From NCBI GenBank assembly GCA_016858145.1, contig JAEHOE010000002.1, positions 1,550,001 to 1,614,000 on the forward strand: a DNA stretch of 64,000 nucleotides. The letters are read 5' to 3'. Every line of letters begins with the position of its first letter. Positions within the stretch are counted from its first letter, which is position 1. This document shows positions 42,536-54,752 of the stretch, one piece after another. Below the pieces are notes generated by a model. It did not search any database. It was not told the DNA's origin and worked only from the letters and a program-made list of their open reading frames with translations. The DNA comes from Edaphochlamys debaryana (taxonomy: Eukaryota; Chlorophyta; Chlorophyceae; Chlamydomonadales). The position numbers and the translations under genes are program-made.

Positions 42536-45500
42536 ATGGCCCAGAACCTCGACGAGATGTTATTACAATCCGACCAATGGCTTGCCAACATATCGCGACT
42601 CGCGTGAGTATCCTGCACGGGCACACAGGGCCCCTGTCCTCGGCCGCCGGCGCGCATGCTTTCGCAGGATCTGACTTGCCCTCTGCGCCTCTGCGCCTCT
42701 GTGCGCTTCGGCACACCTCTCCAGGATCCCTGTACAGTGCGGCGGGGAGGACCACTGCCTCCCCGCCGCCTGTATTGCACCAGGGGGAGGAGGAACCTGA
42801 CGATCGCCTGAGCCCTCCGTCGGTGCGGTCCCTCTGTCGCGTGTTGGTTCGTGTGACGCGCGAGTCACAGGCAGGAGAGGAGCAGGAGCCACTGTGGGCG
42901 GCTGTGGCTATGGGGCCACCCTCGGTGGCGTGGGCCCAGCGGGACTTCCGACATGTGCACTAACCCTTTCCCGCCTCCTGGCCTGCCCGCGGTTACCCTG
43001 CGCAGGCCCCATGACCTGCCTTCCGAGCTCCCCACCATGGCCCCTCCGACATCCCAGGCGTCAGGCTGTCTTGCAGCTGTGCGGTGCCTAGCGGCGCTGC
43101 CAACCGCCAGCTCCTCTTTCGACACGTAAGTCTGGGGTGCAAGCTTCCGCCACCACCCGCGCGCGTCCGCTTGGGTCTATACCGTATGCCACAACCAGTC
43201 GTGAACAGTGCTCTCGGCACACTTGACCAACCGTTCCTCTCTCCCTTCTTGCACTCTTGCGGTCCACAGGATGGCATCCGCCACACCGGCAGATGGCGCC
43301 TGCCTGCACCGGGTGCGGCCGGGGGCCTATCACGCCTTCCTACAGCGCCGGGTAAGCATGGGTTCAGCGGGCAAGGGCAGGCAAGGGTGAGGGGATGAGC
43401 CCAAGCCTAGACGTGTGGATAAGGCAACATCAGGGGACCTAGATGACGTGCTGCAGGCTGCCTACAACACGTCTGGCTGGCTTCGCTGAGCCTCCTCGCG
43501 GTGCATCTTTGCAGGTTGCATCCGCGATGGCGGCTGTGCGGCGTCAGCTCCAGCAGCAGCCGGCGCCGGGAGTCAACAGCACCTCGCCTCTGGCACCACC
43601 ACCCGCGTCCAGCCTGCACGCACCGCTGCCCGCGCCCTTCAACGAGCCTGCTGCGCGCGCCTCTGCCGCCTCTGCCGCTGCTGCCCCTCATGCGGCTGCT
43701 GCCTCAGCGGCTGCGGCTGCCTCGCCCGGGCGCAAGCGCACCGCCGCGGAGGCCTGGGGCGCCGACGCCGAAGCCCCGGGCCCACTGCTGCTGCCCTCGC
43801 GCCCCGCCTCCAGCCTGCTGCAGCCGCTGCCGTCGCCCATCACGTCGGAAGACTGTGAGGCGCCCGCGGGGCCCGCCCGGGGCGGCCCCTGCTGGTCCGA
43901 ACCCGCCGTGGAGCAACGGCGCCGCTCCGAGGGTGGAGCAGCAACGGCAGCGGGGGCGGGGGTGGGGACGGGGCCAGGGGGCGGCTTGCCGCCGGCCCTG
44001 CTGCCGCGCCAATCCCAGGCGGGAGGCGCAGCGCAGGGGGTCGCTGCGCCGGGGTCCGTGGAGGCAGCGGCTGCGGCTGCGGCCATGGCGCCTCGACCAG
44101 TCTACGGCGGCGTCTTGCACCCCCCACCCGAGCCGCCACGCCCGCGCACGGTCTCCGAAGTCGCAGCCCCAAGCCAGGCCCAGGGGCCAGGCCCCGGCAT
44201 GCGATCCGCCCTGCATGCGCCGCCGTCCTCCTGGCAGCGACAGCCGCCGCCGCCTGCCCGGCCCGTGCCGCCGCCGCCGTCGCAGCAGCAGCAGCAGTTG
44301 CAGCCCGCAGCGGCGCCCAGAGGCCACATGCCGCCGCCGTCCCACGCCCGTCCCCAACAACACCGGGCCCAGCCCGCCTTTCCCCAGCCCCAACCACCCT
44401 ACCAGCTCCACCCCTCACAGCCTCACCTCCACCACCAGCCGCATCAACCACAGCCGCGACCGCAACTGCAACCGCAGTCTGGGCAGCAGCCTCCGTCGAG
44501 CTCCGCACCGCAGCCGCCGCCGCCGCAGCAAGGCCAGCCGCCGCCGCTGCAGGGCCAGGCACCGGAGCCGGGAGGCCCCAGGCCGCAGCGCCTGGGCTGC
44601 CTCTGCAGCCTCCCGGCGCCCTCCCTCACCCTGGCGCAACTCATGGAGCGACCCCACCACACCAGGACAGGCCCCGGCCCCGGCCCCAACACACGCGCTC
44701 CTGCAGCAAGCCAGCAGGGGAAGGCGGGCCCAGGCGCCTCAACGGTACTGCCCGCGGGCGAATGGCTGGCGCGGGCGCACCCGGACGTGCGGAGCGCAGT
44801 GCGCGCGACCGCCGCAGCTGCGGCCGCGGTGCAGGAAGAGCGGCTCGCGGCTCTGCCGTCCGGGACGGAGGTGCGGCAGCGCTGGACGCTTCCGCTGCGG
44901 CTGCCGTTATGCGCCGGCGACGCGCACGCCAGCGCGGCTCCTCCAGACTGCGCAGGCCCTCTTGGGACTAGTACCCAGTCCCGCTGCGCGCTGCGGCACC
45001 TTTCCACCGTGTTGCCGCGATCCGCGGCGCCCGCGCCCCGTGTGGGATGTGGTGGGGATACGGACCCTGCCGCCGCCGGCCTCTCGCCGCTGCCGCTGGC
45101 GGCACTGAGCCGGCCGCTTCGCGCCGACACGTGCCCCTCCAGGGGGGACATGTGGGCTCTCTTCCGCCACCACATGGGCCTGCAGCGGCAGGGCCTGCCG
45201 GACGAGGTCGGTGAGGAGGAGGAGGACGAGGGGCAGGAGGGCGGCTACGCGGAGCCTGGCGAGGGCGGCGCTGAGGCCTCAGAGCCAGAGGTCTTCCTCA
45301 CACACGAGGCCCTGGCGTGCCTGGCGGCGCTAGCGGGCGACGGCGGGGCTGGCGGCGGCAGCGGCGGCTGGCGGCTGCCGGTGCTGGTGCGCGAGCAGCG
45401 GCGGCGGCGGCATGCAGCGGGCGCGGATGCAGTGGCAGAAGACGGTGGGGCTGGGGGAGGCCGAGGCGAGGCGCTTCCTTCGGCATTGTACTTTGGCGAG

Positions 45501-46558
45501 CCGCTGTGGGACGAGCCTGCACTACTGCGGCACGCGTGGTCGCGGCTATGCGGCCAGGCGCTGGCGGCGGCGCGAGGGGGCCCCGGATCTGCGGCAGCGG
45601 ACGACGACCACACAGCCGGGGCGGAGGAGGAAGACGCAGGGGATGAGGAGCAGCAGGAGGAGTGCGAGCACTGCCAGCAGGACGAGTGGCTGCTTGGCGG
45701 CCTGCGCCTCCTCGTCGTGAGCCACACCCGCACGTGCGCTGGCGGCAGCTGCGGCGGCGGCGGCGGTGATGGCCAGGTCCAGGTCGAGCCGCCAGCGGCG
45801 CCCCTGCAGGTGGCGGCGGTGCCGGTGGCGGCCGGCGGCAAGGGTCGCGAGGCGGCGGCGGCAGTCGCGGGCGCCGTCGGGGCGGCGGCGCTGGAGCTGG
45901 CGTGCCGGGCGGAGCTGCTCACGGGCGACACTTCCACGCTGGTACGTTGGCCGAGGGCCCCTTCACTCCTGCGACACCTGCAACTGCTCACGCCTTTTCG
46001 CTCACGTGTGCAATGTGCTTGGGGCCATTCCTTGCTCCTGCTGCTCAGCTCGCAAGTCGCGCTCTCTCTACTTGCTTGGGCCCTGACATGAGCTGTGCTG
46101 TGGCTCGCCGCCTACCTCCGCAGGTTGTCGCCGTGGACCCCTCGAGCGGTGCCCGCGTGGCTCAGCAGCGGCTGCGGGGCCGGGCGCTCGCCCAGCTGGC
46201 GGCGGAGCGTCACGGCGCCGCACAGGTAAGCAGTTGGTGCTTGTGCTCTGGCCGGTGTGCAGGGCTGACGGGTGCTGCTGCGATGTGCACTGTGTTCGCG
46301 TGGCTCGGCAGTGGCTGCTAGTGCCCGGGCTCAGAGCTGTGCGGGGCGCCTTCCTGGGGAATCTGCACTGTCCCCCGGACTCTAACCTGCTCTCACCGGT
46401 ATGCCCGTGCCCGTCCTTGATCCCCGCAGGCGCACGAGCCATGGCGGCTGGCGGGGGAGCTGCTGGCCATGCTGCGGCGGCAGCCGCCGGGGCCCTACAT
46501 GCTGGTGCTGAACGCTGGGGAAGCGTCGCTGGAGCTGAGGGCGCTGGTGGACGCTTAG
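42536..46558 (+). CDS. 975-aa low-complexity protein with possible NARG2/ICE2-like C-terminus
   Basis: Six exons: 42536-42603 (MAQNLDEMLLQSDQWLANIS), 43006-43125, 43270-43351, 43515-45941, 46124-46225, 46430-46558 (TAG). All phases match. Exon 1 is separated from exon 2 by a 402-bp intron and was picked because it gives a good ATG, a GCGTGAGT donor context and the right phase. Residues about 91-530 are Ala/Pro/Gln/Ser-rich and surely disordered. The C-terminal 400 residues are more ordered: SRGDMWALFRHHMGL, ALYFGEPLWDEPALLRHAW, an acidic run, DEWLLGGLRLLVVSHTR, AVDPSSGARVAQQRL, PWRLAGELLAMLRRQPPGPY. This order (LxVxVR, Lrhlw, GslrLLVr, then vD..tG) is reminiscent of the NARG2/ICE2 C-terminal domain of the little elongation complex, which drives snRNA gene transcription. 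The assignment is weak; the gene model is good. Confidence 0.6.
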
Positions 46559-46836
46559 GTATTGGAAGAGCAAAGGGAGGGCAGGCTACCGACGCGGTGA
46601 GGTGCGGTGCTGGTGCTCCGGGAGAAGACACCGCGTGAGGGCTTGTGGGCAGCAGGGCATGTATGTTTTGCGGCGTGTGGACTGTGCGCTGTGCGCTGTG
46701 GCTGTGGCTGTGGCGATAGAAGGGTAGGTGCAGCAGCATGTGCACACAAGCGCCGCAGGCAGGGAGCGGGGCTTCGGACGCGGAGCTCAGGGCCTGGACG
46801 TGTTGTCGATACCCGAGTTGGATTGGGCGCTCGACT

Positions 46837-46841
46837 TGTAA
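46837..46841 (+). terminator. candidate polyadenylation signal of the ICE2-like gene
   Basis: TGTAA about 280 bases after the stop codon at 46556-46558. Confidence 0.5.
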
Positions 46842-48774
46842 CATGCGCATGTTGTGCCCGGCGAAAATGTCCCTGCGTGTCTCCTGTGCGCGACTGGCAG
46901 CCCCACTGCATCTGCCTGATGTCCTGCCGCGCCTGACACACGGAAGTTGCCGGCTTGCCGCAAAGTTCACACACGAGACCGGGCCAGGCCGGTTGGCCCT
47001 TTGGCTTGCGTGGCCACCAGGCCTCCAGTGAGCTGAGCAGCGGCACGAACTACCGGTACTCGGAAGTCGTATGCCTATGCCTATGCCTCCCGCGTCCCGC
47101 CACTTGAAGGCAAAGCCTTTGCATCCACTTGTCACGACCCCGTGTGTAACCGCTCCCACACTGACGATATGGGGGTTACACGGGCTGGCAAACAGGGCGG
47201 TATACCATCACCCCCTGTTCGATCAGGCCGCCAGGGCCCACCTCCCGTCCCCTGGACCGGACTCGGCTGCTCTCCAAGACTGGCGAGAGCCCTCTGCCCC
47301 CAGTTAGCAGCACCCCAAAAGGACTCGCTCGCAGCATGCATTGCCCCCCCGAAAAACCCCGCGGGCTAGGCTGCCACGCATGCTGCGAGCAGCTCCCGCA
47401 CCTCTGGCCGATCTGAGTGGGCCTTATCTTCTCTGGGGTTGATGGTGGGGGGGGCGGGTCTGCCAGCCCGCAGCGCTGGGTCAAGTCAGCGCTGGGTCGT
47501 GACACACTGACCCCTGTGGACTTGCACCGAAGAGGCCCTGCCCGCGGACGCCGCGGTCGTGGCCTCTGAGGCAAGGAGGCTGAAGAGCTGACATCCTCCT
47601 CCGGCATCGGTGTGGGGCAATGGGGGATGCGTGCAGGCACACGAAGGCAGACGAGATTTGTTTGCGCCGGCTTTTACAAATGTTTCTGTGTTTCGGTCTG
47701 ACTGGTTTCTCGACAACGGCCATCAAGGTATGGCGGGTCACGGACACGGAACTCCGGCGCAAAGGACACAAGAGTAATGCACGCCACACACCTCACGCCA
47801 CACACGCATGCCTCTTTAGACCCCATGAGGCCGAAACCCCTCGTCAGTGCATACCCCGAAGTTCAGCTACAGGCATATGGGGCATGCCCGACCCCGCTCG
47901 TGTCACACGCCACACTAAAAGAGGGCTAAGGCCAAGCAACATTGGCCACTGATCCGTTGCCGAGTCCCCAAAGCACCGACCCGCCCTCGAGTTTATAGCA
48001 AGCCCCCTCCGCGTCTGTCGTCCGCCGGGAATCCCCAACCCACATACCATACTGTTACCCACCGCAACTCTCGCCCGCACTGGCAGGCCTTGCAGCTGCT
48101 GCCCTGGCATGCCGTCACCCGCATGCTGTGGCTCTGGCACCCCTGCTACAGCACCCCTGCTACTCGCAGCGCGTATCCGCACGCCTCGTCGGCGGCGTCC
48201 GCCGCCCGCGCTTACCCCCCTTCCCTCGGCACCGCAACCCTTCCCTCCGTCCCTCCCTCCCTCTCGTTCGCCGCGTTGGCCGCGCCGCAACACCGCAAGT
48301 GCGCCGCAGCGCGGACACATCATGGCGGGACCTGCTTCCTTTGTAGAACTGGAACCTCAACCTCGATACACAACGCCGCTAAACCTGGTCTATGAGCGAA
48401 GGCCTCCTCTCGCACCCTACATGTCTCACCGCTTCGCCGCGGGGCCCTGCCGAGCGCGTGCCACCAGGCAGCGCGCCCTGACAGGCCACCGCCGCCGAGC
48501 CAAAAACGCCAATCGAATCGCAACCACCACACCACCTCGGTCCGCCAAACACGCGGCCCCAGCCCCTCAGCTCCACGCCAGGCCGCTCCGCTCCGCTCCG
48601 CTTTGCTCCGCGTTCGGCCGCTGTCGCTGCCGCTGCTGGGGCCCCGCCGCGCTGCCTCCTTGGCAGCAAGCGCCTCCTCGCAGGCCCACGCTCACGACCC
48701 CGCCTCAAGTCCTCGCTCCGGGGCTCCGGTTCACCCCAAGGCTCCGCCCCGCTCCGCTCCGCTCCAGCGCGGGC
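46842..48774. other. intergenic region and LARP1 3' UTR, no gene seen
   Basis: About 1.9 kb without a supported gene. The right part is probably LARP1 3' UTR: a minus-strand TGTAA lies at 47674-47678, which would give a UTR of about 1.1 kb. A GCTCC-rich simple stretch lies near 48585-48610 and 48745-48770. Open frames here are short and lack splice-consistent partners. Confidence 0.5.
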
Positions 48775-51700
48775 TCACTTGGCCTCCACGGCCTTGGCCT
48801 CGGGGGCCGCCGCAGCCGGGGCCGCCGGCTTGGCGGGCGCGGGCTCCTTGGCCTCGCCCTTGGCCTCCTTGGCGGCCCCGTGCTCCTTGCCGCCCCCGTG
48901 GTGGTCCTTGCCTCCGTGGTGGTGGTCCTTGCCCCCGTGCTTGTGCTCCGGCTTGGGCGCCTCGCCCTTGGCCGCCTTCTCCTGCGGGGGAAGATGAGGG
49001 GACACGAGGGGGCAGGGGGAAGGCGGGGGTAAAGAGAGAGGGCAGGTGGTTTGTCAGGGCGTAGCCGCAGTCCGCCTGGCAGGGAGCCGTGGGCGATGGA
49101 AACACAGGCCCAGATAGACCATCCGCGTCGCCAGGTGTCGCCGGCGTCAGCAGCAAAGCCTGTGATGAGCTATCACGAGCCAACCTCAGGCTGCATGCAG
49201 GCTGCCGCAGCTCTCACCGCCGTCCGCCGGGCGTTCTCGCGCTTGAAGTCCTCCGAGCTCTTGTACTCGTTCTCCAGCAGGGCCTTGAGCTGGGGGAGGG
49301 CAAGAGCGAGATGCAGGGGAGCAGGAGCAGCAAGGGGCACATGGTTCAGCCTCACCCTGCCGTACGCCGTACAGCACACGCAATCTGCGGCCCTCCCTGC
49401 CCCTCCCTGTCCCCCTCCCTGTCCCCCCACGCAATGACCCCATACACCCCACGCATCCTCACCCTGGGGTGGATCTCCAGGCTCGAGTCCTTGGGGAATC
49501 CCGCGTAGTAGTGGAACGCCCAGAACTTCTCCAGGCCGTACAGGCTGTCGTACGTATCGAAGTCCTTGATCGTCATGTCCTCGAAGTCCTTGTACAGGTC
49601 CGCGCGGAAGCTGCGGGAAGGCGTACGACATCGGGGAGCGGTTGAGAACTCGAGGGATCAAGCAGGGGGCCTGGGCCTGTCAATCACTGCTGCGGTCCCG
49701 CTGATGTTGCCGCTGCTGTCGTTCCGCCGTGGCCCCACGCCCGCTGCACATCTCCCTGAGTTGCTGCCTCCCTAGCAAGCCCCCGCTTCCGCTCAAGACG
49801 CCCACGCTCCCGCCGCCACCGCGGCCATCGCTCCGCCTCTCCCCGCCTGCCCCTCCTCCCTCCGCACTGCCCCCTCCACGACCTCTCCCTCGCCCCTCCA
49901 GCTCCCCCTGCCCCCGCTGCCCCCCCTCCTCCTCCGCCTCCTCCCGACCCACGTCTTCTCCAGGCCGTAGCTGTAGAAGCGGAAGAGGCACTCCATGCCG
50001 TAGTGGTAGTGCGCGCCCGCGTCCTCCTCCGCGTACTTGCGGAAGTCCTTGTACATGCTGTCGTTGAAGTTGTCGCGCAGGAAGTAGCACCAGAAGCGGA
50101 ACAGCGTGTTCATCTCCTCGCTGCCGGGGCCTGGGGGCCGGGATGCGAGGGCAGGGTAGGGTGAGGACACTCTTGAAGCAAGAGCACGCACGGGCCCGCT
50201 GCCTCTGGGGCCTGGTGTTGGGGAAGCCATGGGTGGGACGTCCAGCACTCCAGCACCCCATAGCACGACACCCTTCACGCATGCCCGCACGCCCTCCAAC
50301 GCACGCACCCTTGGCCTGGCGCTCCTCCGCGCAGCGCTTGAACCACTTGAGGTACTTGATCTGCTTGAAGCCGTTCTCCTCCAGCAGCGCGTAGCTGGGG
50401 TGCTGGAACTTCTGGAGGGGCAGGCTGCCGGCGCGGCCGCTGGGCGAGCTGCCCATGAGCGCGTGCCGCTGCTTGTAGGATCCGCCGAACGACGAGGCCA
50501 TGGATCCAGATGGAGATGTGCCGTACAGGCCGTTGCCCTCGGGCGGCGTCGCGCCCATGAGCCATCCCACCGCGCCGCCGTTGGGCGGGGAGGTGCCCGA
50601 CAGGTCGCCCCCGCGCTTGTGGTTGCGCGAGTAGCTGTGGGCTCCGAATCCAGATCCAGAGGACTTGGGAAGGCTGGATCCGTAGAAGTGCATGCCCTGG
50701 ATCGGGGGCGGGTTGCGGCTGCCGCCGGCCGCCGCGTGCGGGCCCTTGGGCGGCTTGTTCGCGTGGTGGCGCGAAGACTTGTGCATTTGCTGCAGGACAG
50801 ACGAGCGCGGCGGGTGGCGGCGAGAGGAGGGTGGGCAGGGGGGGGCCCGGGGTCGGCGCGGGCGGGGCGAGGCGCGCGGGTGCGGCCTGGGCCGCGCGGA
50901 CGCCGGCTGAGGGACCGAGCGTTGCGGACCGGATGCGCCCATACCCCCAAAGGATCGCCAGGGAGCGTCAATAGACCTGGAACACCGCGAGTGATCGGAT
51001 GTCGGGTCCCAGCCCTTAACCCGCTCACGCTGCTTAGCCCAATGCCCGTTTCCCAATGCCGATCATGCCTGTCCCTCCGGACCCCCAAGCCCCGGGCGTC
51101 GTGACCTGCCTTCCGCGCCCGCCCCACCTTACCCCTTCCCCCTTTGGTCCAAGTGAGGCTGCCCACGCACTGGCAACCCACACAGCCCCGCCCCTCTGCC
51201 CCGTAGGCACAACGCCTACCCGCCCAGCACGCCCAGCACGCCCTCCCACCCGCGCAGCACGCTCCGCACGCACCTCGGCCAGCTCCTGCTCGTACATGGC
51301 CAGCCCGTCCGCGATGAGGCGGCTCGAGGTGGTGTCCAGCTTGGAGGCGGAGCCGCCCGGGCCGGCCTTGCGGCTGGGCGTCACCACGATGAGCTTCTCC
51401 AGCACGTCCCGGTCCGACATGGCGTTCACCACGTCCTGCTGCTCGTTGCGCTGAGTGGCGGCGTCGTCCTCGTCCTGGGGTGGGGAGGGAGGGGGAGGGA
51501 GAGGGAGGGATGGGGCGGAAGGAGGGGCGTGGTGGTGGTGGCAAGGGGAGTGGAGGCCAGCAACGGACCGCCGCCGCGACGGGGTCAAGGGCGGCTGGCA
51601 TGGGGCCTCGCCTGTGGTGGAGGCCGGCTGCAAGCGGAGCCCATGGGTCAGCCCTCGCGGCCCTGCACCTGCAAGCATGCTGCGGCGCCGCTGCGCAGGC

Positions 51701-54700
51701 TCTGAGGCCGCCCTCCCTGCCCCCAGCCCCACGTGCACGACAGCCCGCACCCCACGTTGCCATCCAAGCCCACCCCAACCTCATCACGTCTCACGCCCCA
51801 CTCACGCACCGCTCCGTCCGCCCCTCCGCCCCACCCTATCCATGGCAAACAGCTCCGCACCCTCTCCGCCCCACCCGCGCTCTCACGCTGACGCCCCTGC
51901 TCCGAGCCCTCCGCTCCTCCTACACACCACACACACCCGCCCAGAACACTGCTACACGTACCTCATCCATCGCGACGAGGTCGTCATCCCACCCGCCCCA
52001 GCCGCAAGCCCTCCGCCCCTCCCTAAAGCATTCCTCATGGATGCAATCCTCATAACCACAACGTGCCCCACGCTTCGCCAACCCGCTCCCACCTCGTCCA
52101 TGGCGAACAGGTCGTCGTCCTCGTCGTCCGCATCCGCCTTAGCGGGCTTGGCCGCCTTGGGCGCGGCCGCACGGGGCGGCGGCGTCATCATGCTGGCAGC
52201 CACCGGGGAGGCCTTGGGGGCCGGCGCGGGGGACGCCTTGGCGCCCGCCGCCGCCGCTAGCAACGGCGTCGCGGGGGCCGCGGCGCTGTCCGCCGTCCCG
52301 GCCGCCGCGGCAGCGGGCGGCGAGGGCTGCTCGCTACCCGCCGGCTTGCCGCCCTCGGCGCCGTCCTTGCCCGGGCTGCCGCCCGCGCCGCCGGCGCTCT
52401 TGGCCGAGGCCGCCGGGCTGGCGCCCTCCTCCTTGCCCTCCTTGCCCGCCGCCGGGGTGGCCTTGATGGCCGCCGGGTTGTGCGACAGATCCCGCTGCTG
52501 AGGTGGCAGGATCCAGCGATCCCAGTTCTCGCGGGCGCGCAGCATGGTGCTGTCGGATGACACCTCGATGATGGGCGAGTCGTTGATCGCGTCAACGATC
52601 AGCGTCCAGTCCAGCGTGAGGATGCGGACGCGGTTGAAGTTGGCCACAACCGCCAACGGAATCCAACCGTTGTCGTCCATCTTGGAGCGCAGGAAGATGT
52701 CCTTGCACAGGTTGTCAACGCTGAAGTAGTAATCGATCTGCTTCCGCACGGCCTCGATCAGCGCCTGCTTGGTCTGCGTCTTGTCGGACGGGCCGGTGGC
52801 GGCGAAGGGCACGGGATAGAACATGCCGCCGGCGTAGTAGCCGGGGTAGGGGTAGCCCTGGGCCTGCTGAGCCGTGGGCGGCACCGGGGCGCTGATGTAG
52901 GGTCCCATGGTGTTGGCACCGGCCGCGGCCTGGGAGCTGGAGGCGCCAGAGGCGTGGTAGGCGCCAGAGCCGCCGCCGCGGCCCTCCCGCCCGCCCCTCC
53001 CGCGCCCGCGTCCGCGGCCCTCGCCGCGGCCGCCCTCGCCCCCGCGGCCGCCCTCGCCGGAGCCGCCGCCGCGCCCGCTGGACCGCCCCTCTGCCCGCGA
53101 GCCGCCGCCCTCGCCGCCGCCTGAGGAGGACGGCAGCTCCGTCTTGCGGGCCCACGAGGACGAAGCGTCCGCCGCGCCCTCCGCTGAGGCGAAGTTGTTG
53201 CGCCGCCCCTCCCGGCCGCCGCCGCCACCGCCACCACCGCCGCCGCCACCACCGGCGTTGCCGGACCCGCGGCCGCCAGCTCCCCGGCCCCCGGCTCCCC
53301 GGCCGCCGCCGTGGCCAGAGCCGCTGGTGCTGGCGCCGTGACCCTTCTCCGGCTTGTGGCTGCCCTCCTCGCCGCCCTCGCGCGCGAGGCCCTCCCCGAG
53401 CGCCGACACCGGCAGGCGCACGGGCTTGCCCTTGCCCTTTCCGCCCTGGTTGCTCGCAGCTGGGTCCTTCTCCTTTACGGTCTCCTGCGTTGGTACGAAC
53501 ACGGGTGAGCGGTGAGTGAGATGCGCGGTGAGTGAGATGCGCGGAGGTGAGGAGCATGGTTGTGCGGGGCATGCGAACAGGGGGAGGCTCCAACCCCCCA
53601 TGGGAGTTGCCTGCGCTTCCCATAAACCGCAAGCAGCTTGCAACCTGGAACCGCCGTAGTCTAGATCCAGTAGCTGAGCTCGACCAGGCCCGACCCAGTT
53701 GCCAACAGCACCACAACCGCCCGACCCCCAAGCCCCACCGTGGAAGCAGCGCCCTGGCCAGCGGGGGCGTTCGCCGGCTGGACCTGGTCCCGCTTCTTAA
53801 CCGGCTGTTTGGCATCGCCCAGGGTCGGCCAGTCAGCCTGCGCAACGTCGCTCAGGGGCTGGGCGGCCTGCACCTCGCCCGCGGGCTGCGGGGGGTGGGC
53901 AAGGGGGATGCCTCAGCGACTCGGTGAGGCGGACCCCAGAGCTAGATTCTCGCCCGGCCAAGCCCTTATAGCTATACAAGGAATGCTCAAGGCGGGTGTG
54001 ACGGCAAAGAGGACCACCGATCGTCGCGCACCTTCTTCCATGCGGGCTTGTTTGACGGCTTGCTGCTGCCATCCTGCGCGCAGTGAGCACGTAGATAATG
54101 TAAGAGCCCAATCTTGCCATCGGCGGGCGCTAAAGAAGCGCGTTTGGGGTTTTATGCGAGACATGCACGCAAGCCGAACGTGCACGAGCACAAGCATGGC
54201 CCGCATGCGCCGCCAGCCTAGGCACCAACCTTTGACTTCTCCTCCGTGGCAGCTCCGGAGCTGCGCTCCTCGCCCTCCTGGGCTCCGCCAGCCGCCGCCT
54301 TGCCCTCGGGCTCCGCCTTGCCCTCCGCCTTGGCCTCCGGCTTGGCTTCCGCCTTTGCCTCCGTTTTTGCGCTGCTAGTTGCCTCAGCGTTTGCTGGGGC
54401 GGGGTCGGCCTTCTTGCCGTCAGAGCTCCCACGCTGCGCCGGCTGAGCGGGCGGCGCGTCCTCCTTGGCCGGAGCTGCTTCCTCTTTTCCCTCCGCTGCT
54501 TTCGCTTTAGGTTCCTGCTTCAATACCTGCGCCCATCCGCTCTTCTTGGCAGGCGCTTCCTCCTGTGCCGAGGGAGACACATAATGAATCCCGAGCACCC
54601 AGCACAGCTCCGGAATCAGCAAAAGAACATGCGCCAGAGCCAACTCATCAAGACAAGCTTAGCCAATTGCCTACCGGCTTGGCCGGCTGAGGCGGAACCG

Positions 54701-54752
54701 CTGCAGGGGCCGCTGCCGCAGCGGCCTCCTTGTTCTCGCCACTGCCTGTCAT
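48775..54752 (-). CDS. LARP1: La-related protein 1, 1,092 aa
   Basis: Eleven exons: 54752-54675, 54562-54230, 54073-54032, 53885-53739, 53484-52093, 51474-51274, 50789-50309, 50130-49953, 49610-49463, 49289-49218, 48981-48775. In order: an Ala/Lys/Glu-rich start, KPAWKK and a DWPTLGD motif (compare WPALSE in plant LARP1), a Gly/Arg/Ser-rich RGG-like tract, the La motif (about 430-520; [29 protein letters not shown]), an acidic [29 protein letters not shown], then the DM15 helical region (about 860-1020; [40 protein letters not shown]). LARP1 binds poly(A)-binding protein, 5'TOP mRNA caps and 3' ends, linking TOR signalling to translation of ribosomal-protein mRNAs. The C-terminus is His/Lys/Gly-rich ([18 protein letters not shown]), unusual for the family. 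Confidence 0.94.
51962..51989 (-). other. decayed copy of the LARP1 exon-5 end with donor, inside intron 5
   Basis: The minus strand reads DDDLVAMDE followed by GTACGT, against [15 protein letters not shown] at the true exon end (52093). The two are about 80% identical over 30 bases, and three of the four changes in the last 21 bases are synonymous. No good acceptor gives this copy the required phase; the only open one (a GAG before GAATGC) is poor. It is probably a relic of a partial exon duplication 131 bp away, or a rarely used exon. Confidence 0.5.
53511..53542. repeat. 16-bp tandem duplication in LARP1 intron 4
   Basis: GGTGAGTGAGATGCGC occurs twice in tandem, just upstream of LARP1 exon 5 in the transcript. 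Confidence 0.7.

Noticed and set aside
42343..42963. 206-codon plus-strand frame upstream of the ICE2-like coding exons
   Set aside because: Its tail (GSLYSAAGRTT...) looked like an exon, but it is in the wrong phase for exon 1 at 42536 and has no matching acceptor. Intron 1 (42604-43005) gives a clean in-frame join instead.
47620..47952. 110-codon plus-strand frame in the gap before LARP1
   Set aside because: No family features, and it overlaps the probable LARP1 3' UTR signal. Considered chance.
51455..52501. 348-codon plus-strand frame over LARP1
   Set aside because: It is the complement of LARP1 exon 5 and intron 5, low complexity with no family features.
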